Origin: Flammulina velutipes
Lineage: Eukaryota; Basidiomycota; Agaricomycetes; Agaricales; Physalacriaceae
Assembly (NCBI GenBank): GCA_011800155.1
Contig: CM022368.1
Location: forward strand, 1,550,001 to 1,614,000
DNA: 64,000 nucleotides
Reading direction: 5' to 3'
A model generated the notes under the pieces. That model ran no database searches and was not told the origin of the DNA. It saw only the letters and a list, made by a program, of their open reading frames with translations. Position 1 is the stretch's first letter. Each line of letters starts with the position of its first letter. Shown piece after piece: positions 33,878 through 44,802 of the stretch. A program made the translations under genes and the position numbers.

Positions 33878-34916
33878 ATGACTACCTCTGCTGTGCACAA
33901 CGTCGCTCAGGTTGGCTTTGGCACCGGAACCAACGAATTGTACGACAAGTAAGCTATATGTATCGCTTCAGAACTGCTTGGACACTGATGTCAGCTCGGA
34001 GAGCACGTCCTTCGTACCAAGCGAACGCTATCGCCGCCATCAAGGCTGCAGTGCCTCAGCAGCAACCTCTCAATGTCGTCGAGTAAGTAACACACAGCGA
34101 CTCAACCATGGTTCAGAGACTCAAATCCATCCAAGAATCGGCGCAGGAACAGGTCTATTCACGCGCGCGTTCTTGAAGCATCCTGATTTCGCGGACGCCG
34201 TCAAGGAAATCAAGGCTATTGAGCCTAGTGACGGGATGCTAGACGTGTTCAACACAACTGTTAATGATTCTCGTGTTTCCTCCGTTAAAGGTACCTTTGA
34301 CACCACCGGCGTTGAGGATGGGTGGGCAGATCTTATCACCATCGCCCAGGTGAGCATTCTCACGCAAGCACCACTCGAACATGAACTGATGGCAGAAAGG
34401 CATTCCACTGGTGCCCTGACTTCAACGCTGCCTCTGCCGAATTCGCGCGCATCCTCAAACCTGGAGGAGTCGTCGCGTTCATCTGGAACCTGGAAGATCG
34501 GTAAGTCTACCAGATTTCCACTTGCTCGACGAATTAACAATTACACCGTTCTTAGAAACGCAGCAGGATGGGTAGCTCAGTTGCGAAGTCGCATCGAGCA
34601 GCACGAAAATGGGACGCCACAGTTCCGTCTTAACCTGTGGCGTCAAACGTTCGATACACCAGCGTATCAAGAATTCTTCAAACCCCCAGTAGAGAACGTC
34701 TGGTCGTACATTCTTCCCGGTACTCTAGACCTTGCCGTCGCCAGAGCTAGCAGCAAGAGTTACATCCAAATACTCTCTCCCGAGGAAAGGACGAAGACTC
34801 TTGACGATGTCAAGACTATCATCGAACAAGGGACAGACTTGAAATGGATCGACCAGAGCCAAGGCGTCTTCGAGTATCCTTACCAGACTTTCTTAGTCCT
34901 TGCCCATAAGAAGTGA
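33878..34916 (+). CDS. class I SAM-dependent methyltransferase
   Basis: The protein starts MTTSAVHNVAQVGFGTGTNE. Short exons then carry ARPSYQANAIAAIKAAVPQQ, the SAM-binding glycine motif IGAGTGLFTRAF, AIEPSDGMLDVF (motif II) and AEFARILKPGGVVAFIWNLE (motif III). It ends QTFLVLAHKK at about 290 residues. The layout matches fungal methyltransferase-11 family proteins related to trans-aconitate methyltransferase and Crg1. Substrate is unknown. It is divergent from the sphingosine kinase gene (221 bp between inferred starts) and convergent with NAA25 (110 bp between stops). No biosynthetic cluster surrounds it. Confidence 0.83.
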
Positions 34917-35026
34917 TACAAGTGATTGAGTTGGGGAATCCGTATTGTGACTAGTTAGATACAATATTCTAGAGTATGTATGCAAAGCATTTGAGCTACG
35001 ACGTGTGACATTACGAGAGGCAAAGA

Positions 35027-38000
35027 TCAGTTAGGATACATTGCGGTTACTCGAGGCATTCCTTTGCCATAGCCTTCGAGAATGGAGTGGCGAGAATCAG
35101 AAAGCTGCTTCGCCACAGTGAAGACGAAGTCGTGATCCAACTACAGCATCATCAGCAATCAAGGATAACATATCATCACCAAAAACTTACGTTCAACGCA
35201 GAACAAGAATCGACAATGTCCTTCCTTCGGGCGGCAGTATTCTCAGATTCACTCATTTTAACAAGTTCAGCTGCCGCCACTTTGATGGTGTCAACAGCTT
35301 TTGCTTTGAGAGGCTTCAAATGAGCAACAAGCTAGCAAGGAATGAGTGAAAATCAGACAGAATAAATGATAGGATTCACATTTCCCAGCTTGTGGATCTT
35401 GATCAACGACGAGTGTTTGAACCTGATCGTCTCCAGCATCAACAGCACAAATGCCTCCTGCATGAGGGCAGCAACATAAAGTGCATACACCGGAGATGGT
35501 CCCTCCTTCAAAGTATTGAAACGTGCCATTAGATCTAACAGCACATATAAACGCCCCATCGTCAAAGATAAGAATGTTTCGTACCATCGAAGAATGACGT
35601 TAGGAGTGCAGGAGGTTCTTCTACAGGTGGCGCTTCCTCATCCTTCTTCCACGGGTTCCCATTAGTCGGTGGTGGGATCTCAAGCCCCTTCAACGGCCGT
35701 CCAGTCTTCAGTTCTGTCTGCTTGGCGGCTTCGGCGAGGACGAAGGCCGGTGGAGGCCGCACATGGTCGTGATGAGGTTCGAGCCAGTTCGCCAATGCGT
35801 CAGCGAAGCGCACGAAAGAAAGTTCGTCTTCAGTCAGCTAAAAAAGGGTCAGCACCGGCAGCGAATCAACATGCTGAACTGACCTCGGCTAACTCGTTCT
35901 CATCACGATTAGATAGACGCTCTTTCAGAGGCTTCGAGCTAATTTCTGTGGGTTTCGGCCTGTCACCAACCAGCAGCTTGTCCTCTACGGTGTCGTCAAG
36001 GTTACTCGCGTGCTGAAATGCGCGGATGTACACTTTCATGAATGACCATAGCCATCCTTGCTAAGAGACTTTTAATATCATTGAAGTCAGGGAAGAACTT
36101 GAACGCACGCCTTCCGAGCTCCCAAAGAGTGTCGTCTGCTCGTTCAGTGAAGGACTAGACTTCGGCTGATAGTTAGGAAGCACGTCAAAGTCGCGGTTAT
36201 CGAAATGTTCTGCGAAAATAAGTTAGTCACAGGTAGAAGCCAAGCAGTATAGGACACTCACCACGATCGAAGATAAACTTCAGATCAATGAGTTCCATGT
36301 CGACAATGTCGGGCGACACCAAATCGAAACCTAGACGCATCCGAGTGTGCTCCACCTTTGCAACGTTCTTCTGGAGAGAGCATTCCACTCGGTTCTCAAA
36401 CTCAACGAATTCTGGGATCTGGGGGGCAGTTGATGTGAGACCCCTTCCCAAGGATATTTCTCACTAACCTGGGAGTATTTTTCGCCTGTGAAGGCGCGAA
36501 CCACGTATTCAGGGGTCTGGCATGCGATATAAGAAACAAATCAAAGGCGAGAAATATTCAACATACGTCTTGGGTGTTGGTGAGATAAATTTGGGATGCT
36601 TCGACGTGTTCAGTCATGAAGGTAAGATCACCCGTGGCTGCCAGCGAGAATGGGGAGGATCTGGAGAGAAGGAAATGTGACAGTGTGTCGGTCTGTATTT
36701 GCTTGACCTGCATCAAGCGATAATGCTCAACAGCCAAGGACGGAGCACCTGTGATTGGGCATGAGTATCATGGCATTGAAAAACAGAAAGAAGTCCTACC
36801 TAGAAGCCGATATAATCGTATAAGCATCAACCTTATACGGAATGACGGTTTGCTTTTCGAGACGGCGAATTCTAGAAGGGACACGGCGTTATAGAGGTGT
36901 TTTTCGTCTTGGGTGATACTCCAGAGGTTGACAAATGCATGGCCTGCAAGAATCGCAAGGTCGTCCGCTGGCTGGAGATCAGTCACAGCTAGGTCCTTGC
37001 CTACGACCAATGCCTCCAGGTATTGTGTTGTGTACACATTCGCATTGAACAGTTCGGCGTCAACGGTGAGTTCGTCAGAGGGAATGTTGTAACGCAATAA
37101 TTTATGGCAGTTGATCAGGCGCTGCAGGTCGGAAGTGGGGGACTGTAGAGAGAGTCAATAACAACAACAGATATACGTGTAGTCTGCGCACGTATGAGGA
37201 CGCCAAATCCTTCAGGTAGGTGGTCCATTTCGATAGGTCCTCTTCGTCAAGGCCGATGTAGGGTAGGAGATCCTCGTAACAACATGCCTTATCCCCAATC
37301 GTCTCGAAGTACTCCTTGAGCAAGCTAAGCAGACGATGAGGGTCTATGCAGCGTCGTAAGCACGAGTTGAGAGTATTTTGTAGCACATACCTGTCGAGAA
37401 TCCATGCTGTCTTCCTCGTAGTTCGAGTTCTAGCAGTGCCAAAGGACCTGAACGATCTTTCTTGCCGTCTTTCACTGCTACATCGATGAAAAGCTGCTGC
37501 ACCCGGGAGATTTCTTCCGATATCGATGCTTGACGCGCTTCTTCCGTCTCCTCTGATGATGCCGGAGCGAACGTCGCGTCCAATATAGACAAGAACTCCA
37601 ACCAGTTCCTGTCGCTGTAATCCGACGTTGAGCAGTCATGTTAAGAGGCAAGTCACCACAAACTTTTGTTCTATGATGAGGATCTCGGCGCGCTTGCCTT
37701 CTTCTTTGATCAAGCCCTTGGCGCGCCATATTTCCCGCCGTACTTCATTACACACGAGGCTGGTTGCACAGAGGTACTCGCCAATCTCACTACCTAGTAG
37801 TTTCAGCGCATCCTCATACATTTCTAGTTCACGTAGAATGGTGAGGTGGAGATAGAAGCGGTCGGCGCTTTGGAAGGATGGCGATGGTGATGAAGATATG
37901 AGTCGGTGGGCAATTTGGTAGAGTAGAGGACGCATTGCGGCCGGGGTCATTGAATCGTTGGCCTGGAGGACTGTAGCCATTACACTCCAGTATAAATATG

Positions 38001-38620
38001 CCTCCTTCTTGAACTGCTTCCATATCTTGGTCGCAATCTGTTGTCCGCGCGGTTAGGAAGTATAGATATTTGAGATCATAACCTACTTGTTGAGCTGTTT
38101 TCCAATGACCAGCGCGTACGTTCGCGAGGAATGTCTGCACCCCCAGGTCTTCGTTTGTGGGCTCCTTCTTGAAAGCCTCCTCGAACATCTGCACCGTGTC
38201 CTTGTCTACAAAACATGAGGTGTTACATTACACGTACAGAAACATGGCTTACGTCGACCCAGTCCCCGGAGAACGTGCATCATGGCGGACAGCACACCAT
38301 CGTCGGAAGGCTTGGACGCCAGAACCTCATCGCAGAGGACTAGCGACTCTTCAACCTTTTGAGAGCGGACGAGTGCGAGTGCCTTCAATGCCTGAACGGG
38401 GTATGTATGGGGTTGAGCTCGATGTTATTCTGGGGTAATGCGGACCTTGACGAGCTGGTTGTTGGGCTGCTTTTTGAGCACCTTGTTGCACGCGACGAGA
38501 GCAGACTTGTTAGAGCCAGTGTCGAGGGCATCTGAGGAACGTGTGAGCAATGAACGACCGCATGGACGTTGTATCTTAACCATAGATGGGGCGAACTTGG
38601 CGATCCAACGCGCTTGACAT
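35027..38620 (-). CDS. NAA25: NatB N-terminal acetyltransferase auxiliary subunit Naa25 (Mdm20)
   Basis: Naa25 anchors the catalytic subunit Naa20 to the ribosome; together they acetylate Met-Asp/Glu/Asn/Gln N-termini. The start at 38620 spliced to exon 2 gives MSSALDRQVRPIYDALDTGS, then ALVACNKVLKKQPNNQLVK and KALALVRSQKVEESLVLCDE, the N-terminal TPR repeats of the family. More helical repeats fill the middle (FEEAFKKEPTNEDLGVQTFL; FYLHLTILRELEMYEDALKL; IRLMLIRLYRLLG). The C-terminal exons include RFADALANWLEPHHDHVRPP, KAKAVDTIKVAAAELVKMSE and the ending MPRVTAMYPN. The catalytic NAA20 gene is not in the window. The call rests on the N-terminal repeats and overall length. Confidence 0.82.
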
Positions 38621-38809
38621 TGATTTTGGGATGATAAAGGTGAAGAAAGAGAATGGAAGTATTCAAGATGGACGTCTTCCGACTCGTTCCCCAAGGTCGC
38701 GACTTTTTTTCGTGCCGGAGAACTTTGCCGTGCCGTTTGCCGCCATCCCTGGAAGCCATTCCGTTCTACTTTATCGACTACCACGATTGACTATACGATA
38801 GATTCTGCC

Positions 38810-39855
38810 ATGTCTGCTGTCGTCCAATGCACTTCCTCCTGGAAGGGATTATCAGACATAAAGCATCTTGTCATCTTGTTGGGCTCCAGTTACTTTTGTA
38901 TACGCCTTCCCCTAACTTCTTCCAGTGGTGACTCTTACAGCTCTGTCTTGGGAACACTGCCCAGAAACGACCTTAAGCCTACTCCCTCAGAACCATTGGG
39001 CGTGCCATTCCCAGGGGAGCTCCTTTGGAATGAAGAAGGCCAGCCCAACTGGGTAGGACACTTCATCACCAGATATCGCCCAGGACCCAAATATAAACCT
39101 GGCGCCACACAACAGGATAAGGAATACTTGGACTCTCCTTTACTTGTTTACGACTACGCGATCGGCGGAAATGTTGTCACTGGAGTTCAAAATCAAGTCT
39201 CCGCCTTCCTTCGAGGAGCCGGGGCAAAGCCAGATTGGGCATCTTGGACCGCAACAGATACACTGTTCGGTATGGCAATGTTTCTACTCGTGTGGCCTAA
39301 GCTCAATTGACCGTCCTAGTGACCTGGGTTGGCATCAATGACTGCGCGTTCGTCTAGTATTCTCTCTCTGACAAGAGTACTCATCAAAGTTCAGCTATCA
39401 CAAGGTTCATGACAAGAACATAGAGGCGCTGATGAAGATTGAAGACAAGCTTTACGACGCCGGAGCCCGAAATTTCCTATTCATTGACGTCCCTCCAATC
39501 GAACTTTCTCCGGCAGGTGTGAAACAGTTCTCCAAAAGGCTTTCAGATTATCTTACAGCTATACCCAGTGCCACTACGGAACGCCGCAGGGGCGAGCGCA
39601 TCGTATATCAACTGGAACACTAATCTCTCCAAAGGAATTTCTACGTTCAGCTCGACCCACCCTGAAGTAACTACAATGCTTTTCTCATCCCATAAAGCCT
39701 TCCGCAAGATACTTGAGAATCCCAAAGACCATGGCATGCGAGTGGACCATGTCAAGAAGGTCGGGGGAGATGTCTGGGTTGATAGGCTTCACCCTACAAC
39801 TGCCGTACACAATCACGTTGCTAGATATATTACAGAGTTCTTAGAGGGAATTTGA
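38810..39855 (+). CDS. SGNH/GDSL hydrolase, CE16 acetylesterase-like, copy B
   Basis: This is the paralogue of the esterase at 18628, with an intact catalytic set. Exon 1 (MSAVVQCTSSWKGLSDIKHL) joins exon 2 across a GTTGGG..TTCCAG intron in the same phase as copy A, restoring VIFGDSYSSVLG with Ser26 as nucleophile. WVGINDC and WVDRLHPTT supply the Asn, Asp and His blocks. As in copy A, no signal peptide is seen. The neighbours differ (NAA25 divergent, a TPR-DUF4470 gene 95 bp downstream), so the two copies are dispersed, not tandem. The likely reaction is hydrolysis of acetyl or other short acyl esters, probably intracellular. Confidence 0.88.
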
Positions 39856-39950
39856 GGAAATAGGATGTTGCGCCACATACTGCACGTGGGGGAAGATCAA
39901 TTACCCGCGTTGGGCAACCTGTTGAACCTCAGCCCTGGCGTGTTACTTCC

Positions 39951-42900
39951 ATGTCGTCTGCTGCTGAACTCAAAGACAAAGGTAACGAGCTCTTCAGGAC
40001 TAAGGCATATGTCAAGTAAGTGTCAATTAATACATCGATGGGACTGACCACACTTATTCACAGGGCCGAAGAATTCTACCTAAAGGTAATCAGTACACTC
40101 TACTATATCGAATCTCATCGACTAAAATCCAACAAAAGGCCGAAAGTGTGGATCCTTCTAGCCCCATCTACCCTTCTAATCTCAGCGCTGCGCTATATGA
40201 ACAAGCAAAATACTCCGACACACTCAAAGCCATTGGACGGTCCTATGCAAGGTTGGACGATGACAGCAAAGCCAATCTACTGCCGAAACTTTCAATTCGG
40301 TTTGCCAAAGCTCTGTCCTGTGGCATTCTTGGCGGCAGTATCACACTCGAGGACTGCACGGCCAACGAAACCCAACTGATCAGCGAACTTCGCGCCGTAT
40401 CAGAGCTGGAATCGTCACACCCAGAATGCAAGCGAGCTTGGAACGTGTGGAAACGCGTTGAGCAGAGCCTTGATCACGTCAAATCAGGCTCCAAGGATGC
40501 AAGAACGCGACTGGTATCGCTCCCCGTCCGGAAGAAGACAGGGTGAGTTCATCCGAGCAGCTAGTTGGTCTGTCAAGTATTGAAGTAATATAGGTCTGTG
40601 TATTCGGAATACTACTCTGTGCGTTCGCGGCGAAGTCAGAAGGTAGCATCCATTTGACGCTTCCACGTAGGTTGGCCAAGACAACTTGATGACGATCCTC
40701 GATGACTGGGGACCAAATGTGGGCGACGACAGCAATCCTGCTGACCTGGAGTCGATGTCGGATGAGCGATTGGCGCGTCTAGGGCTTTTCTTTGGCGGCG
40801 TTGGAGACGCAAGACACGTTTTTGGTTCTGTCATCGGGATTCGCAAGGCTTACGACAAGCTCAACGTTAATCGACGACAAGTCATGAAGGTTCATATCGT
40901 GATGAACGACATACATCCCACGGCACTTGCACGAGATCTCTGCGTGTTGGCATTACTTGATGAAATTGCTTCTGCCAGCGGCAACAAAGCCTTAGTCGCA
41001 GAGTTGAAAATGACTTTATTGTGTCTATGGATGGGGTTCATCATGCCACCGTACAGCTTCACGCGGTTAGCATATCATTCTATCTATTTCTTGCGTTCTA
41101 ATTTCATCCACTGGCAGCTTCAAGACGACGATCGAATCACTCATAACCAACTTGAGCAGCACGCCGCCCAATCTACCAGAATGGCTTCATGTCGGCCAGA
41201 GCGCAATCCCAGGCATTATTACTTCTTTGAAATACTGGAAAACCGGGCTTCCTGACATATCCATGAAACGGCTGGTAATGGAGAATGCTGGCCCAGATTT
41301 CTCCAAAGAGGGCATTCTGAATGACCCGGCCGTCTCTTCCACCTGGAAGGGTACTATAACGGAGAAGAGTCGCGAGAAGAACGCTGAGGTCAAGAATTTT
41401 ATAGATAATGAGTTTCCCGACGAGAAGGTCATATCGACAGTAGGGCGCATGATGCCTGACGCATGTCCACCTGTCAACAAACCCTCGGAGCGCAAGGAAT
41501 GGCTTGAGATCGCACGCCAAAAGATCTACGAGACGGCGACAGAAATGGAAGAGGATCAGTCAATTTTCGAAGGACCTCCAGAGCTTCTCTACGAGAAAAA
41601 ATTTCAGGATGTAATTCCTGGGTTCGTACCGCCTGTTATCCTTCGTGCACAAGACCAGCACTTTGATATAGCGTGGAAAACCCTTCTCAAAGGTGCGCGC
41701 GCATGGAAGAGTGCCAATATTAAGCGGGTAGATGGTTTATCTTGATTCACTCTATTCTACTGAGACATTTGACGGCAGATTTTCACGCACATAGTCAACA
41801 CTTGGAAGCCGAATGTCACCTTATTTGTATGTATAGCTTGATCACTGTTTATACCCTCCTGACGGTTTTAGAATCCTGACGGCGAGCGTAATCCCAGCGA
41901 CTACCCGGACACCAAGTTCAACCGCACTGAATATGCAATCATGATTGACTTGTTCAATGAACGGATGAAACTCTATAAACCCAACAAGAAGCTCGACAAA
42001 GACTGTCCTACATACTCCATTCTCTCAGTTTTCTTTGACGCAGTTCACGACGCGCTTGTGCACATGAAAGGCCATATCAAACTCGAGCTCATGCTAGGCG
42101 ACTATAACGCGGAACTAGAAAAGCTCAGGATAGGTGACTATGAGGCCCGACCGGCGGACTTCCCGTCTACATTCACTCGTATATGGTTGAGCAATTGTCC
42201 GTAAGTTTTCGTCGTCATCTTACTATATACCATGTCATTGATTGTCTGGTAGAGACTACACCGGTGGACCACTGACTATGGCAGTACTTACCATGCCGAG
42301 TCTCGAGGCAGCACGCGACGCCGCGATAGCTGGCAACTGCCTGATGAACACGGGTGTATGGGAGAGTGGGGATCAGTATATTCACAAGTAAGGAACACAC
42401 TAATTCATGCAAACCTACCTCTTTCACGTGTACTAATATCTTGTTCCAGCTACACACAACTCACCTCCAAAGATTTCGGTCGTTTCTTTGGTTGTCGTAA
42501 CCTTTCGGTAGACCCAGCGTGGGGAATTGTTCAATTCGCCCCTGAATCGCTTCCTCGCCCGATGGACCAACTTCCTTCCCGCGAAGAGCTTACATCATGG
42601 CTCAATCGCGTTCTCATCAACATTCTCGCCCCCTCCAAGACTGGAAGTGGCATGCTGAACTGGGTACGCGTGCGGTACCCAAACAACTTGACCATGTTCG
42701 TCAGGCTCCTCATGCGCCTGCACGAGATAGGATACCCATCGCACTGGCTCTCGGAGTACCTGCACGCCGTTATCAGCGATGGACTAATCACGGATGTTGT
42801 ACCATACCTCGGCGATGCGCCTATCCCACTCAGCCACATGCAGAAGCGCGGTGCACGACGTCAAGTCAACCTCGATCCGTGGCGTGTGGAACTCGAGACA

Positions 42901-43408
42901 ATTCTAGCTCTCGGCTACGAAGCTATCCCATTCCCAGTCCCCCTACCAGATGATTTTGCACGAACACACAACGATATCGCGACGTTTGAAGCGCCGGCGC
43001 CGCCGTGTTCAATGATGACCATGGCGAACATGTATTGTTACGATCCCGTCTTCACATTGATCTTTTTCAAATCTGAAGCTCGAAACATGAACTTGTTTCG
43101 CGAGCTGCCACCGAAGTTCATGTCAGAGATCTTGGAGGGCCGACACTTACGAAAGGGTGATGCGTACGTTACGGGGACTGTTGACGTCCTAGGAAAAGAG
43201 AGTAATATTGTTAGGTGGCGGATGTCGAGAGAACGAGTACACCAGATGCAGAAGGAGAAGTGGCGCTTCTTAGTTCATCGTTTCGATCTGGATGAAGGCA
43301 GTGAGTGTTGTCGATACTCTTCGTTGAAGAGCACTAATGTAGTATCGTCTCGAAGCGTTCGCATCTATTCCAGCAAACAAATGGAAAGAGGCAGAATCGT
43401 CTGCCTAG
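39951..43408 (+). CDS. TPR and DUF4470-like protein
   Basis: The N-terminus, MSSAAELKDKGNELFRTKAY, is a typical TPR opening, followed by AEEFYLKAESVDPSSPIYPS and NLSAALYEQAKYSDTLKAIG. After an intron-rich linker comes LARLGLFFGGVGDARHVFGS, then KVHIVMNDIHPTALARDLCV. I associate this pattern with DUF4470, a domain found mainly in mushroom-forming fungi, often with MYND fingers or TPRs. A long C-terminal part of over 500 residues has no known motif. Splicing across 43302-43358 gives the ending TFASIPANKWKEAESSA and a TAG at 43406-43408. No membrane segment or signal peptide is seen. Function is unknown. It follows the esterase copy B by 95 bp on the same strand. Confidence 0.72.
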
Positions 43409-44802
43409 ATGTACTTGGTACCACCATGAATTGGCGTGTGTTTTGTTAAATTTAAAATGCAAATGTATTCATCACAGGCGAATTTCCGTCGCGCGACCTA
43501 TTTGGGAGGGCTGGCGCCTCCTGTGGCGGCGGTGAGAATTGATGATGATGATGGTAGGTACACAATGATGATCGGTTTGCTTTCTTCTGACTACCATCGA
43601 CAACAATGCCGTATTTCTTGTCATTGCCCGACTTCATCTCCCCTGGCTTCACGTTGCACACTGCCAACCCCCTTGGAACGGACACGATTCGCGACAATCT
43701 TGCGCTTGCTCTTGTGCCACTGTCAGAGCCAGCACCATATCTTCATTGTGTTGAATTCTCCGGTCGCTTATATGACTCGTATGACGACCTTCATCTGCCG
43801 CATTTTAAGCTCGACTCCACATCACTCTCTATGCCTTGTCTCCTTGCTAGCGTTGCATCACTTTCACCTCTTTGTGGGGTGAACATTTCGAAAAAATCAA
43901 ACATGCTTTTATTCATGTCGTCGAATGCCACGATTCCTTGGTTTCCCCACTTCTTGTTTCTAATCAGTTCGGGACAGGTCACCATCGTACCTATGTCAAA
44001 GGTAGAGTCCTACGTTGCGACTTTAGTCAAGGTGGTATTTTAGTGCTACATCCTTTCGAATTTTGACGACGCTTCTCGTGCACACCTCAACGGGGGCGTC
44101 CTCGGGCACAAAGGATCGGTACCGCCTTCTACTTCCTCGTTCCGGCCAGTACAAACCCTGTCTACCCATGAACAGCGTGTTCACCGATTGGACGCGGTAT
44201 GTGAAGGTCGATTTAGGAGGGCTAAGAAAAGCAAGGGATCCGACTTCTTGTAATACCAAGACAGCACGGACACCACTAGGAATGAATGTCAAACCGTTAC
44301 TTGCGACGTGGCCTGAGCCGCTTGGGAAACCTTTCAAAAGTGCTTTGGTCCGAGACGACATAGACGATGGAAAGACTTGTGACGGGCGTATCACCTTCTT
44401 TGAGATATTCATGAGGACTATAGGAGCTGAGCATCGCAAGTGGGATTATCGGACTTGCAAGGCCAAAGGCGTACTTTCCACTTCTTTCTATTCCGTCTAA
44501 TGGCGCGGCGCATTGGTCCCTCGCATCTTATACTGTGTTACATAGCCGTACTGTCTATATTTATGATGCTACCGCTGCAGAAATGGCAGGTGGCGCCTGG
44601 TATACAGCTTCGCCCAAAGAGGAAGTTGCCGTATTACACTCACTCAGTGAACGCTCTCTGCGGCCATTTGGCTTATTACACACCTTTGCCTTGCACACTC
44701 ACCATCTCGGTGTGTTTCATCGCTTCATCCATGCAGTCAACGTCGTTTGTGCTGTAACAGCGACGCAGCAGACGACTGCCAACGCAGACCAGTACCACCA
44801 TC
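43409..44802 (+). other. coding-like region of unknown nature, possible broken or unrecognised gene
   Basis: Long plus-strand frames fill this gap between the DUF4470 gene and ATG2. One at 43606-44043 reads HTANPLGTDTIRDNLALALV, then LYDSYDDLHLPHFKLDSTSL. A second frame nearby (about 43870-44066) reads FEKIKHAFIHVVECHDSL. A third at 44063-44500 reads SVFTDWTRYVKVDLGGLRKA and ITFFEIFMRTIGAEHRKWDY. Codon content looks protein-like, but I found no single set of canonical splice sites that joins them, and no known domain. It could be an intron-rich gene specific to this group or a decaying one. A minus-strand frame at 44023-44439 is a weaker alternative. Confidence 0.35.
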
